Assembly: GCA_011176555.1 (NCBI GenBank)
Contig: DUEF01000072.1
Span: forward strand, 1 to 5,905
Direction of reading: 5' to 3'
Source of the DNA: Caldilineae bacterium
GTDB lineage: Bacteria > Chloroflexota > Anaerolineae > J102
Length of the DNA stretch: 5,905 nt
The position numbers and the translations under genes were made by a program. Under the pieces are notes generated by a model that was given only the letters and a program-made list of their open reading frames with translations, made no database searches and had not been told where the DNA came from. This document shows positions 1 through 5,204 of this stretch, piece after piece; the first letter of the stretch is position 1, and every line of letters begins with the position of its first letter.

Positions 1-590
1 GCGCAGGGCCGGCGGACACGGTGTATCCCGGAGCCAACGACAACGCCGCCGCCATCGGCGTCATGCTGGAGATGCTCCGCGCCTGGCAGGAAGCCAATTA
101 CCATCCCAACCGCACGTTCCTGTTCGTCGCCTATGCCGGTAACGGCTACGAAACCGGGCAAAATCCCGAGTTGCCGCTCGACATCGAACGCTTCCTGACA
201 GCGAAACAGGGCTTCAGCAGCGCCTTCCAAATCGAAGCTGTCGTCTTCCTCCAGGGCCTGGGCGATGGCGAAGCCAAGGTGATGGAAATGGGCTCCGGCG
301 GCAACCTGCGTTTGCTGAATCTGTTCGATGATGCGGCGTCGCAAGTGGGATTGAAGACCAGCCGCACGCGGGAGGGCATCGAACTGAGCGGTGTGGTCAC
401 GCGCCAGCAAAACGTCATGCCCGGCGACAGCGACGCCGCACCGAACATCACCATCAGCTTCAAAGGTTGGGCGCGAAACAGCGGCCTTCCCAGCGACGAT
501 CTCAGCCAGATCAAGCCCGACTGGATGGAAAGCATCGGCGAGGCCCTGTCCACCGCCTTGATGACCATCGGCCAGGAGACGATTTACTAG
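1..590 (+). CDS. M28-family-like peptidase domain protein, C-terminal part, probably catalytically degenerate
   Basis: The reading frame is open from the left edge (first full codon at position 3) to TAG at 588-590, so the start lies outside the window; the GTG at 21 is an internal valine. The segment TVYPGANDNAAAIGVMLEML matches the M28 (aminopeptidase Y/S-like) signature around the bridging Asp of GA-x-DN, here encoded at 39-41. The RTFLFVAYAGNGYETG strand that follows is where active members have FxaFxxEExGLxGS; the Glu-Glu pair appears to be Asn-Gly (141-146). The later 'NLDMVG' position reads FLQGLG (Asp to Gln, 252-254), and the terminal HTxxDTxDxI motif reads NSGLPSDDLSQI without a His. 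The fold is therefore recognisable, but most zinc ligands visible here are replaced. The first ligand (HxD) lies upstream and cannot be judged. It may be a non-catalytic M28 relative with a binding or structural role; the substrate is unknown. Fold call fairly sure, inactivity inferred. Confidence 0.72.
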   Translation, partial: AGPADTVYPGANDNAAAIGVMLEMLRAWQEANYHPNRTFLFVAYAGNGYETGQNPELPLDIERFLTAKQGFSSAFQIEAVVFLQGLGDGEAKVMEMGSGGNLRLLNLFDDAASQVGLKTSRTREGIELSGVVTRQQNVMPGDSDAAPNITISFKGWARNSGLPSDDLSQIKPDWMESIGEALSTALMTIGQETIY

Positions 591-660
591 ATATTGGGTA
601 TTGGATATTGAGTCTTCCTTTCGCTTTCTGCGGGTCTGTGAATGCCAAATACCCAATATC
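590..660. repeat. Intergenic inverted repeat of ATATTGGGTA-type units
   Basis: The 128-nt gap between the M28-like gene and pepF (591-718) holds this element. The left arm GATATTGGGTATTGG (590-604) pairs with the right arm CCAAATACCCAATATC (645-660), with one extra base in the right arm, across a loop of about 40 nt. Each arm is followed by a further related unit (ATATTG at 605-610, AAATATC at 661-667), which gives a short-period, AT-rich character unlike the GC-rich genes on both sides. There is no T-run after the right arm, so a classical intrinsic terminator is unlikely. It resembles the TATTGG/ATATTG-rich intergenic repeats that I recall from metagenomic genomes. No promoter could be assigned with confidence in the rest of the gap (661-718). 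Confidence 0.7.
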
Positions 661-718
661 AAATATCAAAGTGGACGTCGCAAGAAAACATCCCGATCCC
701 TCTCACCCCACCACCACC

Positions 719-2521
719 ATGACAACACCACCACCCTCCTACACCCAAACCCGCTGGCGTCTCTCCGACCTTTTTCCTGCTCCCGACAGCGCAGAACTGC
801 AAGCCGCCTTCGCTGCGGTCGACGCTGCCGTGACCGAATTTGAAACCCTGCGCGAGCAACTGACCCCTGACATCGATCCCGCGGCTTTTCTCGACATCAT
901 CCACAAATACGAACACATCGGCGAACTCAACAGCCGCCTGTACGCTTTTGCGGGCTTGTGGTTCACCGAAGACACCCAGAACCAGGAAGCGCAGAGCCTG
1001 CAAGCGCGGGTGGAGCAAACCCTGGCCGGGCTCAGCAACCGCACGCTCTTTTTCGATCTGTGGTGGAAGGCCCTGGATGACGCTGACGCCGAACGCTTGC
1101 TGTCCGGCGCTGGCGACTACCGCTACTGGCTGGAAAAGATGCGCTATTTCAAGCCGCACACGCTGACGGAAGCGGAAGAGAAGATCATCAACATCAAGAA
1201 CGTGACCGGCGCCCGGGCTTTCGAGACTCTGTACGACGCCATCACCAACCGCTATGTCTTCCGGCTCGAAATCGATGGCGAAACGCAGGAATTGACGCGG
1301 GGCCAGCTCATGGTGCACGTGCGCAGCGCCGATCCCGAGCTGCGCGCCGCCGCCTACCGGGAGCTTTACCGGGTCTACGGCGAGGACGCGCCCATTCTCG
1401 GGCAGATCTACCAGACGCTGGTGCGCGACTGGCGCAACGAACAGGTGGAACTGCGCCATTTCGCCACCCCCATCGCTGCCCGCAACCTCGCCAACGACAT
1501 CCCCGACGACGTGGTGGATACGTTGCTGGACGTAGCCCAGGAAAACGCCGCCATCTTCCAACGTTTCTTCCGCCTGAAAGCGCGCTGGTTGGGCATGGAG
1601 CGTCTGCGCCGCTACGATATTTATGCGCCTGTGGTCGAATCGGATAAAACCTACGATTACGATTACGCTGCCCGCATGGTGCTGGAGGCTTTCCAGGAGT
1701 TCGAGCCTCGCATCGCCGCGCTGGCGCAGCAGGTCTTCGATGACGACCACATCGATAGTGAAGTGCGACCAGGCAAGCGCGGCGGCGCCTTTTGCTGGTC
1801 GGTCACGCCCGATCTCTCGCCCTGGGTGATGCTCAACTACCAGGGCAAGGCCAACGACGTCTCCACCATGGCCCACGAATTGGGGCACGCCATCCACGGC
1901 CTGCTGGCGTCCGAGCACAGCGTCCTCAGCTTCCACGCCTCCCTGCCCCTGGCCGAAACCGCTTCCACCTTCGGCGAGATGCTGCTGGTGGACAAACTGC
2001 TGGCCGGGGAACAGGACGAAGCCGTTCGCCGCGACATCCTCTTTTCGCAGATGGACGATAACTATGCCACCATCATGCGCCAGGTCTATTTCGCCCTGTT
2101 CGAGCGCCAGGCCCACGCCATGATCCAAGAAGGGGCGTCGGTGGATGCGCTGTCCGACGCCTACCTGGAGAATCTCAGCCGCCAATTCGGTGACGCAGTG
2201 GAAGTAAGCGACGAGTTCCGCTGGGAGTGGGTGTCGATCCCCCATATCCATCATGTGCCGTTTTACGTGTACGCCTACGCTTTCGGGCAATTGTTGGTGC
2301 TGGCCCTGTACCGGCAATACAAGACTGCAATCGCAGCCCAGGAAGGCGAAGCCTTCAAGACCCGTTATCTGGATATTCTGACTGCCGGCGGCTCGGAAGC
2401 CCCCGCCCGCATCCTGAGCCAGGCCGGGGTGGACATCCACAGCCGGGATTTCTGGCAGGGCGGTTTCGACATCATCGCCGAATTGGTGGCGGAACTGGAA
2501 GCGATGCCCGTGACCAATTAG
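719..2521 (+). CDS. pepF: Oligoendopeptidase F, M3 family zinc metallopeptidase
   Basis: This 600-residue protein has the usual length of M3B oligoendopeptidases, cytosolic zinc enzymes that cut short peptides. The N-terminus has the typical TRWRLSDLFPAPDS opening. The N-terminal helical domain of PepF lies at roughly residues 115-185, and the catalytic M3 domain runs from about 205 to 585. The zinc motif HELGHAIH starts at H386 (1874-1876): H386 and H390 are ligands, E387 is the catalytic base, and E413 in ETASTFGE is the expected third ligand. The downstream substrate-binding segment HIHHVPFYVYAYAFGQL (from residue 509) is intact, so the enzyme looks active. I chose ATG 719 because the family homology begins right after it; the open frame further upstream runs through the inverted repeat and into the preceding gene, and its translation is not protein-like. 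No Shine-Dalgarno precedes this ATG (the upstream bases are C/A-rich), so initiation may be leaderless or weak. The gene converges on the secreted propeller gene. Confidence 0.95.
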   Translation: MTTPPPSYTQTRWRLSDLFPAPDSAELQAAFAAVDAAVTEFETLREQLTPDIDPAAFLDIIHKYEHIGELNSRLYAFAGLWFTEDTQNQEAQSLQARVEQTLAGLSNRTLFFDLWWKALDDADAERLLSGAGDYRYWLEKMRYFKPHTLTEAEEKIINIKNVTGARAFETLYDAITNRYVFRLEIDGETQELTRGQLMVHVRSADPELRAAAYRELYRVYGEDAPILGQIYQTLVRDWRNEQVELRHFATPIAARNLANDIPDDVVDTLLDVAQENAAIFQRFFRLKARWLGMERLRRYDIYAPVVESDKTYDYDYAARMVLEAFQEFEPRIAALAQQVFDDDHIDSEVRPGKRGGAFCWSVTPDLSPWVMLNYQGKANDVSTMAHELGHAIHGLLASEHSVLSFHASLPLAETASTFGEMLLVDKLLAGEQDEAVRRDILFSQMDDNYATIMRQVYFALFERQAHAMIQEGASVDALSDAYLENLSRQFGDAVEVSDEFRWEWVSIPHIHHVPFYVYAYAFGQLLVLALYRQYKTAIAAQEGEAFKTRYLDILTAGGSEAPARILSQAGVDIHSRDFWQGGFDIIAELVAELEAMPVTN

Positions 2522-2545
2522 GTGAGCGGCCAGAAGTATCTCCCT

Positions 2546-2644
2546 TTTTTACGTCATTTCGACGAGTGAAGCGAGGAGAAATCCTCCTGCAGACGTGATC
2601 GTTTTCGTTTGCGGGGGGATGTCTCGCTTCGCTTCGACATGACG
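2546..2644. repeat. Hairpin-forming dispersed repeat, full copy, between convergent genes
   Basis: The left arm at 2552-2583 (CGTCATTTCGACGAGTGAAG, then CGAGGAGAAATC) is imperfectly complementary to the right arm at 2618-2644 (GATGTCTCGCTTCGCTTCGA, then CATGACG), so a long stem-loop can form. A small hairpin sits inside the left arm: stem GAGGA/TCCTC (2573-2577 and 2582-2586) with a GAAA tetraloop. The left arm recurs as a diverged copy at 4628-4670. The element occupies most of the 146-nt gap between pepF and the convergent secreted-protein gene, where it could end transcription from both sides, though that role is inferred. The GTCATTTCGAC...GAGAAATC pattern resembles a dispersed intergenic repeat that I recall from several bacterial phyla. 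Confidence 0.75.
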
Positions 2645-2667
2645 CCTGTTCAATGTATTCTAACCTC

Positions 2668-4497
2668 TTAACGCCTGACCAGCGGCAGCCAGATGTCGAA
2701 GGTGACCGGCGTCGCGGTCGGGGTTATGGTTGGGGTCGGAGTGAATGTCGGGGTCGGAGTTGGCGTATTGGTCGGGGTGAATGTAGGTGTGGGGGTCGGC
2801 GTAGACGTTGGGGTTGACGTTGCAGTCGGCGTGGGCGTGGGTTCGTCGAAGTAGAAATCGCTGAAATGCACCTGCGGCGGCGGGCCGTACCACTCGATGG
2901 CGTTGTCCGCCACCACCTGGCCTGTCTCTGTGCTGATGCCGGACACCACCATGCCATCCGGCGGCTCCGCCTCCAGTCGGAAGATGTCGAACACCCAGGG
3001 CTGCACGATGAAGAAGTTGTAGAAGCCATCGGCCCCCGATTGCGTGATCGTATGCCATGCGCCCGGCGCCGGCTCGTTCTGACTGCGACCGTAAAGGGTG
3101 AGTGTGACCCCGCCAATCGGTGTGCTGGCGGCGCTGGAAGCTCGCGCAAACGTTGCGGGCGGCTGGCCCTGGTACGTGTAGCCCCGGAAACGCCAGACCG
3201 GGCTATTCTCGAACACATAGGCCGAGCCTTTGCTGTCGTCGTCGCCCTCCGTCCCCGCCACGACTGTGTCGCCGCTGATGGCCACAGAACCGCCGAAGTA
3301 GCCATTTGTCGCGCCGTCGGAGGCGCTGAGCACGACCGTCTCGGTGGCGCTCACCCAGCCCCCGCCCGGTTTCTCGAACACATAGGCCAGGCCCTTGAAG
3401 CTGTCGTCGCCCTCCGCCCCCACCGCCACTGTATCTCCGTCGATAGCCACAGAAATGCCGAAGTAGTCATTCGCCGCCCCGCCGGAGGCGCTGAGCTTGG
3501 CCGTCTCGGTAGCGCTCGCCCAACCCCCGTCCGGCTTCTCGAACACGTAGGCCGAGCCTTTCAGGGTGTCGTCGCCGGACGCGCCCACCACCACGGCGTC
3601 AACGCTGATAGCCACCGAGTGGCCGAAGAGGTCACCAGCCATCCCGTCAGAGGCGCTGAGCTTGGCCGTCTCGGTGGTATTCGCCCAGCCGCCGCCCGGC
3701 TTCTCGAACACATAGGCCGAGCCGCTGTTGCTGCCGACGCCATGCGCCCCCGCCACGACCGTGTCGCCGTTGATGGCCACAGAATTGCCGAACTGGTCGC
3801 CGCCAGCGCCGTCGGAGGCGCTGAGCTTGGCCGTTTCGGTGGCGTTCGCCCAACCCCCGCCCGGCTTCTCGAACACATAGGCCGAACCTTTGCTGCTTTC
3901 GTCACCTTCCGCCCCCACCACCACCGTGTCGCCACTGACGGCCACCGCTCTGCCGAAGTAGTCACCGGCCGCGCCATCGGAAGCGCTGAGCACGGCCGTC
4001 TCGGTGGCGTTCGCCCAACCATCGCCCGGCTTTTCGAACACATACGCAACCCCCTTGTCGCCGTCGGACACGCCCACCACCACCGTGTCGCCGCTGATGG
4101 CGACAGACCAACCGAAGCCGTCACCGGCCACGCCGTCGGAAGCGCTGAGTTGGGCGATCTCGGTGGCGCTCGCCCAGCCGCCGCCCGGCTTCTCGAATAC
4201 ATAGACCAATCCCTTGCCCTGGTCACCACCGGACGATCCCACCACCACCGTGTCGCCGCTGATGGCCACCGATACGCCGAACAGATGACCACTCACGCCG
4301 TCGGAAGCGCTGAGCTTGGCCTGTTGCAGCCAGGAAGCGATGGCGAGTTCATCCTGAACGCCAAAGGGGACGTCGTCATCCCCGGCAGTGGCCTGTGACC
4401 CCGCCAGGACGCCTGGCCCGGCCAACAACAGGGCCCAGAGAATCATAACAGATAGCGCGAATAGACCGCCTGCTCGCTGAGAAGAAAAGGTTTTCAT
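2668..4497 (-). CDS. Secreted seven-blade FG-GAP propeller protein with Thr-Pro linker and WLPLVRR tail
   Basis: This 609-residue protein is predicted to be exported. The start at 4497 is preferred over the in-frame ATG at 4578 because it has an AGGGAG Shine-Dalgarno 5 nt upstream and opens directly into a signal peptide: basic/polar KTFSSQR, a hydrophobic core at about residues 9-32, and likely cleavage after ATA at residue 38. Residues 60-433 hold seven FG-GAP_2-type repeats, each about 55 residues, with consensus AKLSASDG..GD.FG.SVAI, SGDTVVVGA.GDD and KGSAYVFEKPGGGW; these should fold as a seven-bladed beta-propeller. Residues 434-552 resemble an SdrD-B/Cna-B-like beta-sandwich (TPIGGVTLTLYG, ADGFYNFF, FRLEAEPPDGMV). 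Residues 553-597 are a Thr-alternating linker, and the chain ends VTFDIWLPLVRR. No calcium loop of the integrin DxDxDG type is evident, and there are no catalytic motifs. Surface display or adhesion is plausible but unproven. The gene is monocistronic by context and has a CRP-like site upstream. Confidence 0.9.
   Translation of the reverse strand: MKTFSSQRAGGLFALSVMILWALLLAGPGVLAGSQATAGDDDVPFGVQDELAIASWLQQAKLSASDGVSGHLFGVSVAISGDTVVVGSSGGDQGKGLVYVFEKPGGGWASATEIAQLSASDGVAGDGFGWSVAISGDTVVVGVSDGDKGVAYVFEKPGDGWANATETAVLSASDGAAGDYFGRAVAVSGDTVVVGAEGDESSKGSAYVFEKPGGGWANATETAKLSASDGAGGDQFGNSVAINGDTVVAGAHGVGSNSGSAYVFEKPGGGWANTTETAKLSASDGMAGDLFGHSVAISVDAVVVGASGDDTLKGSAYVFEKPDGGWASATETAKLSASGGAANDYFGISVAIDGDTVAVGAEGDDSFKGLAYVFEKPGGGWVSATETVVLSASDGATNGYFGGSVAISGDTVVAGTEGDDDSKGSAYVFENSPVWRFRGYTYQGQPPATFARASSAASTPIGGVTLTLYGRSQNEPAPGAWHTITQSGADGFYNFFIVQPWVFDIFRLEAEPPDGMVVSGISTETGQVVADNAIEWYGPPPQVHFSDFYFDEPTPTPTATSTPTSTPTPTPTFTPTNTPTPTPTFTPTPTITPTATPVTFDIWLPLVRR
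2707..2841 (-). repeat. Thr-Pro-coding short tandem repeat (linker)
   Basis: These 135 nt encode 45 residues in which every second residue is Thr, the other positions being mostly Pro with Ala, Ser, Phe, Asn and Ile interspersed. On the plus strand this reads as degenerate hexamers of the GGTCGG/GGTGTG type. Longer units also recur: the peptide TPTPTPTFTPT occurs twice. Such linkers usually separate a folded exported domain from a cell-surface or C-terminal sorting region. The hexameric period suggests that length changes by slippage would stay in frame. Confidence 0.9.
3199..4320 (-). repeat. Seven tandem FG-GAP coding repeats (period about 165 bp)
   Basis: Seven consecutive coding units are visible in both DNA and protein, at residues 60-114, 115-167, 168-222, 223-277, 278-332, 333-387 and 388-433. 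Five or more are exactly 55 residues (165 bp). The second is two residues shorter in the loop after VVVG. The seventh stops after YVFENSP and lacks the trailing GGGW..ATET strand. That missing strand seems to be supplied by the N-terminal ELAIASWLQQ just before unit one, which fits ring closure of a circularly permuted propeller. Within-array similarity is high, for example FEKPGGGWANATET recurs nearly unchanged, which points to duplication or gene conversion. Confidence 0.9.
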
Positions 4498-4502
4498 GAT
4501 CG

Positions 4503-4508
4503 CTCCCT
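4503..4508 (-). promoter_or_regulatory. Shine-Dalgarno of the secreted propeller gene
   Basis: On the minus strand AGGGAG lies 5 nt before the ATG at 4497. It decides the start in favour of the methionine that begins the signal peptide, rather than the in-frame ATG 27 codons upstream, which would put a polar, non-signal sequence in front. Confidence 0.8.
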
Positions 4509-4608
4509 GTTGTGAGTGAGGGGAATTTGCCTTTTTCGGTTGTGAGCCCAAGTGGGGCGCAATGACACTGCACCACACCCCCTCAGTTAAGCATAAACTC
4601 AGTTTGTT

Positions 4609-4630
4609 GCGTATGATCTAGATCACATTT
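4609..4630. promoter_or_regulatory. Candidate CRP/FNR-family operator
   Basis: The stretch TATGATCTAGATCACA (4612-4627) contains the perfect 12-bp palindrome TGATCTAGATCA (4614-4625). It differs at one position from the symmetric CRP core TGTGATCTAGATCACA, and the right flank continues TTT as in the E. coli ideal site; over the full 22 bp, 18 positions agree. The centre is about 122 bp upstream of the secreted-protein start. On the minus strand -10-like hexamers TATGCT (4590-4595) or TTAACT (4584-4589) lie about 25-35 bp downstream of the centre, close to the class II arrangement in which the activator overlaps -35. Promoter assignment is weak; the palindrome itself is seen directly. The regulator is not in the window. 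Confidence 0.5.
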
Positions 4631-4670
4631 TACGGCATTTCGACGAGTAAAGCGAGGGAAAACCCCTGCA
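4628..4670. repeat. Second, half-length copy of the dispersed repeat
   Basis: TTTTACGGCATTTCGACGAG (4628-4647), then TAAAGCGAGGGAAAACCCCTGCA, aligns along its length with 2547-2591, with a few substitutions and a 2-nt gap. The right complementary arm of the full copy is missing. The internal mini-hairpin is kept as GGG-AAAA-CCC (4656-4665). It has the same orientation as the first copy, about 2.08 kb away, so the two flank the secreted propeller gene. It lies between the Nudix stop and the CRP-like site and overlaps the last bases of that site. In the rest of the 4498-4694 gap I see nothing beyond the operator, the -10 candidates and the Shine-Dalgarno. Confidence 0.75.
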
Positions 4671-4694
4671 TTATGAGCGTAAATGGACGATTTC

Positions 4695-5174
4695 TTAACA
4701 CGAACCGTTGTCCTCAACCCACGCCCGCGCCCGCCGCACGAACTCCTTCTCCGCCTCAAACGTGAGCAACTGCTCGGCCTGGGCCAGATCATCCGCCCAC
4801 AGGGGCTCGAACAACGCTTCCTCGGCGTCGGGGCTGCTGGGCTGCGGCTCGCCGTGCACCGGATCGGTGAGCCGCATCAGGAAATAGCGTTCCTTGCGCC
4901 GGATACGTTGGCCCCGAAACTCAAATTCCACCTTGCTTTTGCCCAAATCCGCCACGATCTCCAGGCCCCAATAGCCACTTTCTTCGCCCACCTCGCGCAG
5001 CGCCGCCTCTTCCGCTGTCTCCTTCTTCTTGATGTGGCCCTTGGGCAGACGAATTTCGTAGTTGGGTGTGTCTTCACGGGTTACATGGCGTTCGAGCAGC
5101 AGCACCTGCCCGGCGTCGTTAAGGACGATGCCACCGGCGGATTTGTATTTTCTGACACGCTTATTGGCGGACAT
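4695..5174 (-). CDS. Nudix hydrolase
   Basis: This 159-residue protein has the single-domain Nudix length. The Nudix box GX5EX7REUXEEXGU is complete: G46 in LPKGH, E52, then R60-E61-V62 and E64-E65 with G67 (REVGEESGY). These are the residues that bind magnesium and hydrolyse nucleoside diphosphates linked to another moiety. The RLPKGH lead-in and the N-terminal KSAGGIVLN strand resemble the Ap4A/diphosphoinositol-phosphate/MutT-like branch, but the substrate cannot be read from sequence. It should be cytosolic; no signal peptide is present. The ATG at 5174 has a GAAAGG Shine-Dalgarno (5183-5188) with 8-nt spacing. It lies 30 nt downstream of the glycosyltransferase stop and is probably in the same transcript. 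The acidic segment SSPDAEEALFEPLWADD resembles the usual 'E...W.....' region after the Nudix fold. Confidence 0.93.
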   Translation of the reverse strand: MSANKRVRKYKSAGGIVLNDAGQVLLLERHVTREDTPNYEIRLPKGHIKKKETAEEAALREVGEESGYWGLEIVADLGKSKVEFEFRGQRIRRKERYFLMRLTDPVHGEPQPSSPDAEEALFEPLWADDLAQAEQLLTFEAEKEFVRRARAWVEDNGSC

Positions 5175-5182
5175 AGCTCTTG

Positions 5183-5188
5183 CCTTTC
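5183..5188 (-). promoter_or_regulatory. Shine-Dalgarno of the Nudix gene
   Basis: GAAAGG on the minus strand, 8 nt before the ATG at 5174, inside the 30-nt glycosyltransferase-Nudix spacer. It supports this start and separate ribosome entry on a shared transcript. Confidence 0.65.
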
Positions 5189-5204
5189 TGTGGCGGGCAG
5201 AGGG

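Noticed and set aside
467..718. Upstream in-frame extension of pepF, overlapping the M28-like gene
   Set aside because: The added residues are out-of-frame readings of the M28 gene and of the ATATTGGG repeat; the family homology begins just after ATG 719.
659..2440. A 593-codon open frame on the minus strand opposite pepF
   Set aside because: It is antisense to a clearly functional M3 peptidase and has a composition typical of antisense readings of GC-rich genes; no domain is recognisable.
2545..2644. Intrinsic terminator with a T-run for pepF
   Set aside because: The T6 at 2545-2550 precedes the hairpin instead of following it on the plus strand. For the minus-strand gene the corresponding A-run lies beyond the stem, so a standard terminator is not shown in either direction, although the hairpin could still hinder read-through.
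2707..2841. GGTCGG-rich plus-strand tandem repeats considered as a CRISPR or iteron array
   Set aside because: The periodicity is explained by the Thr-Pro codons of the linker; there are no spacers, and no replication or Cas genes nearby.
2866..4398. A 510-codon open frame on the plus strand opposite the propeller gene
   Set aside because: Its repeats (LLEHIGRA, VGGAELGRLGG) simply mirror the antisense of the seven FG-GAP units; there is no signal peptide, Shine-Dalgarno or known domain.
4509..4546. Direct repeat GTTGTGAG (4509-4516 and 4539-4546) in the leader of the secreted-protein gene
   Set aside because: Two 8-mers 30 bp apart are too short to separate from chance, and they lie downstream of the likely promoter.
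4498..4578. Earlier ATG at 4578 for the secreted protein
   Set aside because: It would put 27 polar residues before the signal peptide, and the ATG at 4497 has a well-placed AGGGAG.
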